Assembly: GCA_964499935.1 (NCBI GenBank)
Contig: CAZCMS010000002.1
Location: 1 to 64,000, forward strand
DNA length: 64,000 nucleotides
Origin: CALBGR01 sp964499935
Lineage (GTDB): Bacteria; Patescibacteriota; Saccharimonadia; Saccharimonadales; UBA4665
Reading direction: 5' to 3'
Under the pieces are notes generated by a model that was given only the letters and a program-made list of their open reading frames with translations, was not told where the DNA came from and did no database searches. Position 1 is the stretch's first letter; each line of letters opens with the position of its first letter. Below, in pieces: positions 1 to 8,104 of the stretch. The position numbers and the translations under genes were made by a program.

Positions 1-1233
1 GTGATCCGTCAGTTCGCCACCAATACAGCTCGGCCCGGCATCACCTATAAGGAGGTCGTCGAGGCTGAGCGCGCGATGCACCATCCGGTCGTCTTCCGCT
101 GTGTGAACAAGATCGCGCTTGCCGTTCAGGACACGCGCTGGTATTTTGCTCAGGACCCGGAGAGCAAGGACAAAGTCCCTGAGGCAATGATCCAGAAAAT
201 CCAGGACGTTCTTGATCATCCCAATGACAACATGACGGCGTCGCAGCTGCGATACTGGCTTGGTCTGAATAAGGCGCTGTACGGGCGCTATGCTCTTAAG
301 ATCGGCGCATCGGCATTCGGAGGACCAAATGCGATCTACCCCCTATCCCAGAAGTGGTTCAAAACCGTCTCAGACAAGCGAGGTATTATCACAGGATATA
401 CCTACGGGATCAACGGAGAAGAAAATCTACAAACGCGGCGTTCGGTCGACCCAAAATTTGATGGAGCTTTCAGCAAAGCCTTCGGCTACGAATACATCAC
501 GCCAGACCAAGACGGAGTGATCAACGGCAAGGGCTTCAACATGAAGGGGTCTAACACGCCCCTGAATGCGATCGGCGGCCCTACTGAGATCATTCGCTTG
601 CTGTTCCAGCGTGCGGTCGAAACCGCTGGCGGTCAGCCCAATATGAAGTTCATCATTTCCGGCGAAAAGACTTTGTCGTCAGAGGAACAGGACGAGATCG
701 TCGACGAGATTGAAGATCGTAAGGTAGATGCAGAAGAGGCTGGTAACATCCTTTTCCTCGCCAATACTTCGATCAAGGTCGATACACTTGACAATGGCCT
801 GTCGGACATTCATACGAAAATACCGATGGACGACATGTCGCGTAACATCTATGCCAACTTCGGCATTCCGGTCGCGCTTGCTGGTATCGGCTCTTCCGAT
901 GCGGCGAAGTTCGCCGGTAACTACGAAAGCTCGCGTCGCTCGTTCTACGAGGACAACATCATCCCAAACTACTTGGGGCCAATCGCGGAAGGTCTTACGG
1001 AATGCATCGGCGTTCCGGGCGGCAAGGTCTTCTTCGACCATGACAGCATCGCCGGTCTTGCAGACGCCCGCGCCAATAAGGCAAAGACCCTGCAAGGCGT
1101 AACATTCCTGACGGACGCCGAGAAGCGGGTTCTCTGCGGCTTCCCACCCGGACCTGAAAGGTACGCCAATGAAAAACCCATCCAGCCTCCGTCTCAAGAG
1201 GGGACCGGTCAAAGCCAAAACGCTGGAGCTTAA
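1..1233 (+). CDS. Portal protein, HK97 family
   Basis: Dodecameric portal at the capsid vertex, through which DNA is packaged and ejected. The 410-residue product has the HK97-portal signature near its start (HHPVVFRCVNKIA, about residues 27-39), a conserved mid-region and a C-terminal part ending in a Gln/Pro-rich tail. It is directly followed by the prohead protease and capsid genes, the standard HK97 order. The GTG at base 1 may be the true start, but the window edge hides any upstream start or ribosome-binding site, so the N-terminus may be incomplete. The terminase expected upstream is outside the window. Confidence 0.9.
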   Translation: MIRQFATNTARPGITYKEVVEAERAMHHPVVFRCVNKIALAVQDTRWYFAQDPESKDKVPEAMIQKIQDVLDHPNDNMTASQLRYWLGLNKALYGRYALKIGASAFGGPNAIYPLSQKWFKTVSDKRGIITGYTYGINGEENLQTRRSVDPKFDGAFSKAFGYEYITPDQDGVINGKGFNMKGSNTPLNAIGGPTEIIRLLFQRAVETAGGQPNMKFIISGEKTLSSEEQDEIVDEIEDRKVDAEEAGNILFLANTSIKVDTLDNGLSDIHTKIPMDDMSRNIYANFGIPVALAGIGSSDAAKFAGNYESSRRSFYEDNIIPNYLGPIAEGLTECIGVPGGKVFFDHDSIAGLADARANKAKTLQGVTFLTDAEKRVLCGFPPGPERYANEKPIQPPSQEGTGQSQNAGA

Positions 1234-2032
1234 TCTCAAGCAAGCTTCGCCGGAAGAATGGGAAGCTGTCAAGAAAGCTCTTGGCGACGAAATCCCGGAA
1301 GGTTATGTTGCAGGTTGGGCCTCGACGCCCTCCCTCGATAGCTACCGTGACGTCGTCATGCCGGGCGCTTTCGATGAGGCGATCAATAAGCGCGGCCTGA
1401 CCGGACCCAAGGGGATCAAGCTTCTCCTGAACCACGATTGGGCGCAGGTTGCAGGCGTGATCAAGGTTCTCGAGCAGCGCGGCAATTCGGTCTGGATCGA
1501 GGCTCAGCTGAACCTCAAGATTTCCTATGCGAACGATGCATACGAAGCGATTAAGTCTGCGGGAGGTCTCAGCTTCTCCGTCGGCTTCTTCCTGCAGGAA
1601 TACAACATTCGCAAAGATGCTAACGATCGTGATTACTTTGAACTTGTCAAGGGTGACCTGTTTGAGGTATCGATTGTTCCATTCCCGGCGAATTCCGATG
1701 CAGTAATGGAATTCTACAAGTCGGCTGACATCGTACTCGAAGAAATGGGCATTCCGCCCGTGGATGAAGAAGACGGTCTCTGCGCCACGCTTGCTGAGTT
1801 CGAGAAAATGCTGGTTTCGAACGGGATCGTCAAGTCGAGGAACGACGCGCGACTGATAACTCTGGAAGTTCAACAGCACGCGCATCTATTCGTCAAGACA
1901 AAGGGTACGGATGAAACCGCACCCGCCCCGAAGGAAGAACAGGAGCCGAAAGCCTTGATGGCGGAAGGGACCAACGCTTCTATCAAGAGTTCAATTGACA
2001 GCCTGCACAAGGCTTTCTCCTTCAACTTCTGA
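1169..2032 (+). CDS. Prohead maturation protease, HK97 (U35) family
   Basis: Serine protease that cleaves the capsid scaffold domain during head maturation. The 287-residue product has the family pattern: GYVAGWASTPSLDSYRDVV near residue 48, a His in LLLNHDW (about residue 88), a Ser in GGLSFSVGFF (about 135) and FEVSIVPFPANSDA, which fits the His/Ser catalytic arrangement. The ATG at 1169 is preceded by GAAAGG with good spacing and overlaps the portal gene by 65 bases. The C-terminal third (Lys/Glu-rich, ending in SFNF) is probably scaffold-like and removed in maturation; this last point is inference. Confidence 0.9.
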   Translation: MKNPSSLRLKRGPVKAKTLELNLKQASPEEWEAVKKALGDEIPEGYVAGWASTPSLDSYRDVVMPGAFDEAINKRGLTGPKGIKLLLNHDWAQVAGVIKVLEQRGNSVWIEAQLNLKISYANDAYEAIKSAGGLSFSVGFFLQEYNIRKDANDRDYFELVKGDLFEVSIVPFPANSDAVMEFYKSADIVLEEMGIPPVDEEDGLCATLAEFEKMLVSNGIVKSRNDARLITLEVQQHAHLFVKTKGTDETAPAPKEEQEPKALMAEGTNASIKSSIDSLHKAFSFNF

Positions 2033-2039
2033 GGAAATC

Positions 2040-3422
2040 ATGAACACGAAGACCGCCGAAGAAATGAACTACGAAAAGCTCGAAGGCGAGCTGAAGTCGC
2101 TGAGCGATGCTGCGACCAAGATGACCAAGGCCGTCGAGGAGCAGTACAAGCAGCTCCACACGCACTTCAACGAAGTGAAGACGGACAATGGCGAGCTGGC
2201 CAAGACGGTCGCGCAGCATACCGCTGAATACGCCAAGATGACCGCTGAGCTGCAGGAAACCAAAGCCGCGATCGAAATGGTCAAGAAGCAGATCGAGGCG
2301 CCGATTTATCAGTCCGAAAAGGACCTCAGCGACAACGACCGCGCCATGGCCGTCGAGCTGCAGAAGCGCGCCTTCATCAACAAGCATGGCTCCGACAAGG
2401 AAGGCGACTTCCGGCCGGACATGGACAACCTGATCAATCTTGCTGACTACCGTTCTGCGGCTCGCAAGATGGTTCAGCACGGCGGTCTGCTCAAGCCGGA
2501 AGAAATCAAGGGCCTGATGAGCGATTACGAGCGCAAGGCGTATGACGCCGCCAGCCTCGACACCGCTTTCTTCTCGCCCGAAATTCTCGGCCTGACGCTC
2601 GATTGCAACATCGAGTGCGCCAGCCTCCTGGACCTGTACGGTCAGGTTTCGGTCAGCCGCTCGAAGTTCATGTATATGCAGATCGTCGACTACGGCGAAA
2701 TCGGCGAGTACGGCTGCGACGTGAACTGCGACGCTCCGCTCGGCCGCGATGGCAACATCCAGTTCCTGAACGGCAAGACCTACGACTGGCGCGGCATGTT
2801 CTGCTTCACCAAGAAGGTCCTGGACGAAGCCAACTTCGACTTCCTGACCTTCATGCTTCAGGCTGCGGCTCGTTCCTACCGGATCAACCGCAACCGCGCA
2901 ACGATGGTCGGCGACGGCGACAACGAGCCGCTCGGCTGGCTGGAAGCTGATTGCTTCACCAAGGTCACGCCGTCGATCGAAGGCCGCTTCAATCACCAGG
3001 ATTGGCGTCGGTTCCTTTCGTCGGCTCCGATCGAATACGGCACGGTTCTGCCGGTCATGCACCAGAACACCTTCGGGTATCTGGCCTCGGCCGTCGACGC
3101 CAATGGTCGGTTCATCTTTGGGGATGGCCTGATGAGCTACTCTCCGGAAAGCGCCGACGAGCGCATCCGCATTTCGAATTGCTTGCCCGATCCGACGGAA
3201 GGCAATACGAAGGGCGACGCCGCCAATCCGTTCACTCCGGGTGCGTTCATCGCAGCCGCCGCGAATTGGGACACCGCCTACAAGATCGTCAACCGCAAGC
3301 CGCTGACGATGGAACAGTGGGTCGGCGGCTCCACGAAGTGGTGCGCCAAGTATCAGCTCGGTGCGGAAGACGGCTCGTTCGTCGGATGCTGCGCTGCTGG
3401 TCGTACCCTGTACGCCGCCTAA
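2040..3422 (+). CDS. Major capsid protein, HK97 fold with N-terminal delta domain
   Basis: Main shell protein, 460 residues. Residues 1 to about 100 form a charged coiled coil (delta/scaffold domain) that the upstream protease should remove. The remainder has HK97-like segments such as FTKKVLDEANFDFLTFMLQA and NRNRATMVGDGDNEPLGWL. The ATG at 2040 is chosen because GAGG precedes it and translation from an earlier in-frame ATG would overlap the protease gene. It is unusually rich in Cys for a capsid protein (LDCNIECAS, YGCDVNCDAP, FVGCCAAG). Confidence 0.9.
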   Translation: MNTKTAEEMNYEKLEGELKSLSDAATKMTKAVEEQYKQLHTHFNEVKTDNGELAKTVAQHTAEYAKMTAELQETKAAIEMVKKQIEAPIYQSEKDLSDNDRAMAVELQKRAFINKHGSDKEGDFRPDMDNLINLADYRSAARKMVQHGGLLKPEEIKGLMSDYERKAYDAASLDTAFFSPEILGLTLDCNIECASLLDLYGQVSVSRSKFMYMQIVDYGEIGEYGCDVNCDAPLGRDGNIQFLNGKTYDWRGMFCFTKKVLDEANFDFLTFMLQAAARSYRINRNRATMVGDGDNEPLGWLEADCFTKVTPSIEGRFNHQDWRRFLSSAPIEYGTVLPVMHQNTFGYLASAVDANGRFIFGDGLMSYSPESADERIRISNCLPDPTEGNTKGDAANPFTPGAFIAAAANWDTAYKIVNRKPLTMEQWVGGSTKWCAKYQLGAEDGSFVGCCAAGRTLYAA

Positions 3423-3427
3423 GCCGG

Positions 3428-3448
3428 GATCGGCCCTTCGGGGCCATC
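3428..3448 (+). terminator. Hairpin after capsid gene (possible partial terminator)
   Basis: GGCCC-TTCG-GGGCC forms a five-pair stem with a TTCG tetraloop, extended by GAT/ATC across one bulged base. A pyrimidine-rich tail (CTTTCGTTCT) follows. It sits 5 bases after the capsid stop and could stabilise the capsid mRNA or partly terminate it; the tail is not a clean T-run. Confidence 0.45.
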
Positions 3449-3477
3449 CTTTCGTTCTAGATTGAGGAAAGAGAGAA

Positions 3478-3882
3478 ATGCTCAACAATCCCGGCATTCA
3501 GGCCAACGCAGCGATCGCTTGGAACGGCACGACTTCGTTCCCGCGCCGCATCCACAACTTCATCGATTTCGGCTTCGTGTTCGAAGTCACGCAGGCGTTG
3601 GCCGCTCCGGCCGTCTTCGCCATCCAGTTCCACGATGACGCCAATGGCGATCCGTGCGTTCCGGGTGCCGGGGTCGATGCTACCGAAAAGCCGACTTGCG
3701 ATGCATCCATCGCCGACACGGGTATCGCCACGATCACCCTCCCGGCAGGGACGCAGCCGAACTCCTTCTGCCCGGTTGCACCGGCTTGCAAGGAAGGTCG
3801 CTGGATTTCGCTGCGTCACATCTCGGGCGGCGCAAACGTGCGCGCTGTCGCCCTCATGACGGGACCGAAGCGCGTTTACTAA
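3478..3882 (+). CDS. Probable head decoration or accessory head protein
   Basis: A 134-residue protein directly downstream of the capsid gene, with RBS GAGGAAAGAGAG and ATG at 3478. It is rich in small and beta-prone residues (IATITLPAGTQ, FAIQFHDDANG) and has four Cys. Decoration or head-fibre proteins often occupy this slot, but no family motif is recognised, so the role is positional inference only. Its stop overlaps the next start (TAATG). Confidence 0.55.
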   Translation: MLNNPGIQANAAIAWNGTTSFPRRIHNFIDFGFVFEVTQALAAPAVFAIQFHDDANGDPCVPGAGVDATEKPTCDASIADTGIATITLPAGTQPNSFCPVAPACKEGRWISLRHISGGANVRAVALMTGPKRVY

Positions 3883-4304
3883 TGCGCGTCGATCTCGCGA
3901 CGACAGGTAAGGTGCGGGCCGGTCATACGGTCCGCATTTCTCTTCGGCTCAGGAAAGGCATGGACTTGGGGCGAGTAACCGTCTGGGCACGCAGCGGTGA
4001 AGACAAGTTCAGCCCGTACATAAACGAAGAATACATCGCGGCACAAGGTGATGATAAACCTAAACTCCTCTCCCCTGTGGCCTTCCGTCTTACTGAAAGG
4101 CGTACTCGCATCTCCGCAGAGTTCGTCTCCGAAACCGACCAAGAGTTCAAGCTCGTCCAGGAATGCGACCGTTCAGACGAGCCAAAGGTCAGAGCAAGGA
4201 TCAAAGGCTATGGAAAGACTGCAGAGACGTTCAGACGATATCGCAGAGACGCGCTCCGGTTTATTCGCCGTTGCTTTCAAGCGCCACCTGAAGGAAACGT
4301 CTGA
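3882..4304 (+). CDS. Small head-region protein, unknown function
   Basis: 140 residues, starting at the ATG overlapping the previous stop (TAATG), which is preferred over upstream in-frame codons lying inside the preceding gene. The N-terminal half looks beta-rich (VRAGHTVRISLRLRKG, GRVTVWARSG); the C-terminus is very basic (KTAETFRRYRRDALRFIRR). It overlaps the next gene by 95 bases in another frame. No family recognised; the location suggests a virion or assembly role. Confidence 0.5.
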   Translation: MRVDLATTGKVRAGHTVRISLRLRKGMDLGRVTVWARSGEDKFSPYINEEYIAAQGDDKPKLLSPVAFRLTERRTRISAEFVSETDQEFKLVQECDRSDEPKVRARIKGYGKTAETFRRYRRDALRFIRRCFQAPPEGNV

Positions 4305-4893
4305 CCTTTACAGTTTCTCGTTTCACGTCAAGCCTGCTGAACCGGCGATCGAAATTCGCTGGCGCAAGGAAGACGGCATTGCCGTTATCGACCAGCACGT
4401 CGCCATGATCCTGCTGAACCGTGGCTACGCACGCAACATCACTGACGAAGAGCTTCTTCGTTGGAACCACATGGTCGATCAGCTGCATCCTGACGCCCTG
4501 AGCCCGGCACCCGTGGTAATACCTGCCGCACCCGTGCCGGTAGCAGCCGAGCCAGCCGCCGAAGAGGGCCAGAGCGCCACGGAGGAGGCCAAGGAAGCGG
4601 TCCAGCAGGGCGAGGCTACCCAACTAGCCAACCAGCAGCAAACGCCGCCCACGGGCGCTCCTGAGGGCGACGAAAAGCCCGAGGAAGAAAAGACACAGGA
4701 AGAGCAGGAAGCCACCGGCGACAATGATCAGTCGCAGGAAGATGCTGGTTCTTCCGAAGGCACTTCCGAGGAGGAAAACTCCACGGAGGAAACCGACGGC
4801 GAGACCGGCGACGGCTCGTCTGAAGATGAAACGGTCGAAACGGCGGACGAAAAGCCCGCCAAGAAGACCAGAGCCAAGAAAGGACTACTCTGA
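4210..4893 (+). CDS. Head-region protein with long acidic low-complexity tail
   Basis: 227 residues from the ATG at 4210 (AAGGA nine bases upstream). Residues 1 to about 95 form a compact-looking domain (FAVAFKRHLKETSDLYSFSF). Residues from about 100 onward are Ala/Pro- then Glu/Asp/Ser/Thr-rich and end in a short basic patch (KPAKKTRAKKGLL). The tail is probably disordered. The start lies inside the previous gene; a later start cannot be excluded. Function unknown. Confidence 0.55.
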   Translation: MERLQRRSDDIAETRSGLFAVAFKRHLKETSDLYSFSFHVKPAEPAIEIRWRKEDGIAVIDQHVAMILLNRGYARNITDEELLRWNHMVDQLHPDALSPAPVVIPAAPVPVAAEPAAEEGQSATEEAKEAVQQGEATQLANQQQTPPTGAPEGDEKPEEEKTQEEQEATGDNDQSQEDAGSSEGTSEEENSTEETDGETGDGSSEDETVETADEKPAKKTRAKKGLL

Positions 4894-5033
4894 TGCCCGC
4901 ACTCGGCCGCTGCAAGAGCGACTGCGAAACGAGCGAAACGCTGGTCCTGGCTTCGATGCCGTGCTACGCTTGCCCGGAGGTTCCTCCGGAAGAGCCTGCT
5001 GTTGAAGAAGTCGTCGAAGACCCGGAAGCGTAA
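4893..5033 (+). CDS. 46-residue Cys-containing small protein
   Basis: Starts at the ATG overlapping the previous stop (TGATG) and ends at 5033. It reads MPALGRCKSDCETSETLVLA and then MPCYACPEV before an acidic tail (EEVVEDPEA). Two CxxxC/CxxC-like pairs (C7/C11, C24/C27) could bind a metal or form disulfides. Translational coupling and the terminator just behind it support a real gene. No family recognised. Confidence 0.55.
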   Translation: MPALGRCKSDCETSETLVLASMPCYACPEVPPEEPAVEEVVEDPEA

Positions 5034-5050
5034 CGCTCTCGAACAAACAG

Positions 5051-5076
5051 AGGCCGGACTAACCTCCGGCCTTTTC
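5051..5076 (+). terminator. Intrinsic terminator closing the head operon segment
   Basis: AGGCCGGA-CTAACC-TCCGGCCT is a perfect eight-pair stem with a six-base loop, followed by TTTCT. It lies between the 46-residue gene and the Ig-like protein gene. Confidence 0.75.
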
Positions 5077-5096
5077 TCTAATGCTTGGGGCCAACG

Positions 5097-5816
5097 ATGC
5101 TTTATTTCCATGCCGATCCGCGCGACGCATATTCCGCCAATGGTGGCGATGTCTGCAATACGTGCTGCTGCCAGCCCGCATCGATCCGGCCCGGCGAGCG
5201 CAACAAGTTCGAAATTAACTATTCGGCATGGGCCTTCGGTCTCAATGCGCGCGGCCTGACGGATCGTTCCGACTACTCGCTGGAAAAGCATGAGCAGTCG
5301 CCCGACACTCGTCTGCCGGTCAACACCAATTATCGGTTCGACACCGACTTCAATGTTGCTCTGAACGGCACGGTCGCCACCAACGCCTCCGACCCGCTGG
5401 AAGGCGACCTGACGTTTTCTGTCGATCAGCTGAACGAACCCAAGTTCGGCGAGATCACCATGCAGGCCGACGGCACTTTCGTTTACACCCCAACGCTCGG
5501 CTTCACAGGCTATGACACGTTCTGGTTCAAGACCAGCAACGGCGCGAAGACCCGCGTAAACCAAGCCATCGTCGGCGTAAGTGCTAACGGCGCGGAAGAC
5601 CCGTTGCCCGCCAAGCCGTTCATGAAAGACCTGTATATCGACATGAAGTCGGTCAATGTCAGCAAGGCAGACGATCTGAGCTTCACGCTCGTCGCCAGCC
5701 CCGGCGCAATCGTTGGGGACAAGTACCGCTTGACGATCAAGCAGCCCGCCACGGACTGCAACTGCAACGAATACATTCATATTTCCTGCTACGATATCAC
5801 TATCGGGCAGTGCTGA
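5097..5816 (+). CDS. Ig-like/cadherin-like domain protein, probable virion surface protein
   Basis: 239 residues. Residues about 85-165 match the bacterial Ig/cadherin-like repeat pattern: GTVATNASDPLEGDLTFSV, then ADGTFVYTPTLGFTGYDTF, then TSNGAKTRVNQAIVGV. Such domains decorate phage heads or tails and may bind carbohydrates. The N-terminus has a CNTCCCQ cluster and the C-terminus ends TDCNCNEYIHISCYDITIGQC, so it is strongly Cys-rich. The ATG at 5097 follows a GGGG-containing Shine-Dalgarno; an in-frame TTG at 5085 is an alternative start. Confidence 0.65.
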   Translation: MLYFHADPRDAYSANGGDVCNTCCCQPASIRPGERNKFEINYSAWAFGLNARGLTDRSDYSLEKHEQSPDTRLPVNTNYRFDTDFNVALNGTVATNASDPLEGDLTFSVDQLNEPKFGEITMQADGTFVYTPTLGFTGYDTFWFKTSNGAKTRVNQAIVGVSANGAEDPLPAKPFMKDLYIDMKSVNVSKADDLSFTLVASPGAIVGDKYRLTIKQPATDCNCNEYIHISCYDITIGQC

Positions 5817-5825
5817 GGAATACCC

Positions 5826-6479
5826 ATGATCGGCGGCTATGTAGAGCGCCTGTCGCGGACCGACTTTGATCTGGAGGAAATCCTCCCGTTGGAGACGATC
5901 CGCGAACATACCAAGACGGACGACACTCCGACGGTATCTGACGACCAGATCAAGCTTTACCGGAAGACTTCTTTCGAGCAGGCTGAAAAATACACTGGCC
6001 GCATTATCACCGGGCATGCGTTGGTTGCGGAAGGCTTCAAAATCCCCGGCAGCGATCGCAACTTCAATGCGCGCTCGCTGCGTATACGGTTGTCCTTTCT
6101 GCCTATGGATAAAGTGGTCAACGTTATGGACCGCGATCGCGTGCGCAAGCGCATTCCGCTTAAGCGGGATAGCCGCAAAATAGACGTTCCGGCAGACGCC
6201 TGCCAGATGAACTTCGCGAACTGCTGCGCATGTGAAGGGCAAGGCTTCGAGTTTGATCTGAAGACGCAGTATGTCACGGGCTACCGCAATATACTCGATA
6301 TCCCATCGACGCTGCTTTACGGTTGCTTGAAGTTTATCACTTGGTCAGTTGCCAATCCGGGCGACGAGCTCCTGACCGTCCGTAACCGTCTCGGCACGAC
6401 CGAAACCGGCCTGATCGGTACGAACAATACCGCTTGGGCCTCGGGCGCGATCGAAAGCTGGATGTCTTATCAGGTCTGA
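5826..6479 (+). CDS. Head-tail connector, gp6-like adaptor
   Basis: 217 residues. The start (LPLETIREHTKTDD, YRKTSFEQAEKYTGRII) and end (LDIPSTLLYGCLKFITWSVAN) follow the helical gp6/gp15-like adaptor pattern that docks under the portal. The middle carries an insertion with a Cys cluster (NCCACEGQ). It is placed at the start of the connector block, one base before the next gene. The family call rests on residue pattern and position, not on a search. Confidence 0.65.
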   Translation: MIGGYVERLSRTDFDLEEILPLETIREHTKTDDTPTVSDDQIKLYRKTSFEQAEKYTGRIITGHALVAEGFKIPGSDRNFNARSLRIRLSFLPMDKVVNVMDRDRVRKRIPLKRDSRKIDVPADACQMNFANCCACEGQGFEFDLKTQYVTGYRNILDIPSTLLYGCLKFITWSVANPGDELLTVRNRLGTTETGLIGTNNTAWASGAIESWMSYQV

Positions 6480-6480
6480 T

Positions 6481-6930
6481 ATGGGTCTTACAGTTGACAC
6501 CCGCATCCTCAAGAAGTTCAAGCACCGGGTTCACATCTGCCGGAACGAGGATGTCGTTGTCAACGGTCAACTGATCTTCCAGCGCCGCTCGCTGTTCGAG
6601 GGCTGGGCCATGATTGACCCGCGTCGCACGCAGACCTTCGGCGCAGACGGCCATTCGATCTATGAAGAGCGTGACCGACGCACTCATTTCATCCACATGC
6701 GCTACAATCCGAATGTCGAATATTCGGCGGCTGCATGGCTGTATGAAGCCCGGCGCAAGTCGCCGCCGCGTTGGTTCAAGATTTTGTTCTCGGGCGATGA
6801 GTACGAGACATCCCAATACTGGAAATTCGATTGCCGCCTCATGGAGCGCGGCGACAATATCCTTGAGCCGATAACGGCTGGCGAGACCGAAGGTCGTTAC
6901 CTTGGGGTTCCAGGAGATATCGAGATTTGA
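6481..6930 (+). CDS. Probable head closure (stopper) protein
   Basis: 149 residues, beta-rich and basic, lying between the adaptor and an HK97 gp10-like protein, the usual place of the head-completion/stopper protein. Features: HVCRNEDVVVNGQ-like start, HFIHMRYNPNVEY and WFKILFSGDEYET. Assignment is from synteny. Its last bases overlap the next gene's TTG start. Confidence 0.5.
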   Translation: MGLTVDTRILKKFKHRVHICRNEDVVVNGQLIFQRRSLFEGWAMIDPRRTQTFGADGHSIYEERDRRTHFIHMRYNPNVEYSAAAWLYEARRKSPPRWFKILFSGDEYETSQYWKFDCRLMERGDNILEPITAGETEGRYLGVPGDIEI

Positions 6931-7331
6931 GGTTCATCTTCACCCCTTGGCGCAACTTCATTGCATATCGCGATCGCAGGGTCACGACGGCCTTTCTGCG
7001 CTTTGCTGCCAAGGACATGGAAAAGGAATACAAGAAGCGTATTCTTTCTCCTCCCAAGACTGGCCGCATATATCATCGCAAACATGGCAGACATCAAGCG
7101 TCGCGCGCCGGAGAATTTCCCGCCAACGAGACCGGAGCATTGGCACGCTCTGTCCGATCTAATAGCAATGCCACCGAGGCCTCGGTCGGCACGAATATGT
7201 TCTATTCCAAGTTCCTCCGCGAAGGCACTCGGAAGATGGCTCGTCGGCGCATGGCAGACGATATTTTGAAACTGGTCGCGCCGCGCACGCTGGCACGCCT
7301 CAAGGGATGGGTCTGCTGGAAATATGTCTGA
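6927..7331 (+). CDS. HK97 gp10-like neck/tail completion protein
   Basis: 134 residues. It shows the gp10-family pattern: ASRAGEFPANETGALARSV followed by VGTNMFYSKFLREGTRKMARR, where a glycine-threonine pair precedes an Arg-rich helix. It probably completes the head-tail joining or tail terminator interface. It starts at TTG 6927 (TTGA overlap with the preceding stop), preceded by CAGGAG. It overlaps the next gene by 8 bases. Confidence 0.7.
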   Translation: MRFIFTPWRNFIAYRDRRVTTAFLRFAAKDMEKEYKKRILSPPKTGRIYHRKHGRHQASRAGEFPANETGALARSVRSNSNATEASVGTNMFYSKFLREGTRKMARRRMADDILKLVAPRTLARLKGWVCWKYV

Positions 7332-7854
7332 AGTAAAGAGCAACTCAACCATTCTCGATTTGGCTGAAAAGCTGCGCGTCTTGTTGCCAGAATTTAACAA
7401 GCGCATCATTGCTGTTTCTGAAATGGAAGTCAATCGCTCAAACGTACCATCATTCCCGATTGGCATGCTTGCGTTGCAAGATATCAACTACGTTCATTTC
7501 CGCGAAACAAACAAGCCGACTGAAATCCAGGAAACCATCGTGGTTGAGTTCTGGTTCGCCAGCAACAAGATCACGCAGGGCGACAAAGAAAGCCCGTTCT
7601 GGTCTTACTACGACTATGACCCCTTGCAGGATCGTTTCGTAGACTTCATCCTTGAGTATCAAAGCCCGCGAGGCTGGCCGGTCCAGCTGATGCGCATGGA
7701 CCTTGAAAGCTCGGAAATTGCAACGATGTTGACGTTTGTGTTGCAACATCGTTACGATCATTGCAAGGCTCCCCAAGAACCGGTCATGATCTTGGGGTCG
7801 AAGAATATGGGTTACAAAATTACCATTCCAACGAAGGTCTGCACAGACTGTTAA
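7324..7854 (+). CDS. Probable tail terminator protein
   Basis: 176 residues. Position between the gp10-like protein and the sheath/tube genes is that of the tail terminator (Mu gp37-like), which caps the tube and fixes tail length. The sequence has a helical N-terminus (ILDLAEKLRVLLPEFNKRI), central strands (IQETIVVEFWFAS) and a C-terminal CTDC. No decisive motif; role inferred from synteny. Confidence 0.5.
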   Translation: MSEVKSNSTILDLAEKLRVLLPEFNKRIIAVSEMEVNRSNVPSFPIGMLALQDINYVHFRETNKPTEIQETIVVEFWFASNKITQGDKESPFWSYYDYDPLQDRFVDFILEYQSPRGWPVQLMRMDLESSEIATMLTFVLQHRYDHCKAPQEPVMILGSKNMGYKITIPTKVCTDC

Positions 7855-7864
7855 GGAGGCTAGA

Positions 7865-8092
7865 ATGCCCGTGAAATATGTGTCAGTTAAAGCAGTTCCG
7901 GGCCGTCTGGCCTTTACAGCTCCGCGCGGCGGCGCTAGTATTCCGCATGATACTTACGTTGAAGTCGAAGAAACGGCGTACATTCGTCGGCTCCGCGATT
8001 TCCACGGCGACATCGTAGAAGAGCCTTCTGCGCCGGTCGCCAAGAAGCAGAAACCCGCAAAGCCCGATGAAGGCTCCAGCACGGTACTTTAA
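7865..8092 (+). CDS. DUF2635-family small tail protein (Mu gp38-like)
   Basis: 75 residues with the family pattern VPGRLAFTAPRGGASIPHDT, then YIRRLRDFHGDIVEE, followed by a Lys/Pro-rich tail. In Mu-like tails this short protein is coded immediately before the sheath, as here. Good RBS (AAGGAGG). Function is not established for the family. Confidence 0.7.
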   Translation: MPVKYVSVKAVPGRLAFTAPRGGASIPHDTYVEVEETAYIRRLRDFHGDIVEEPSAPVAKKQKPAKPDEGSSTVL

Positions 8093-8104
8093 GAGGAACC
8101 ACAA

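Noticed and set aside
2022..3497. 491-codon open frame on the minus strand
   Set aside because: Mirror of the capsid gene in which every plus codon is well supported.
4728..6242. 504-codon open frame on the minus strand
   Set aside because: Opposite the Ig-like and connector genes; composition typical of an antisense shadow, and no coupling to other minus genes.
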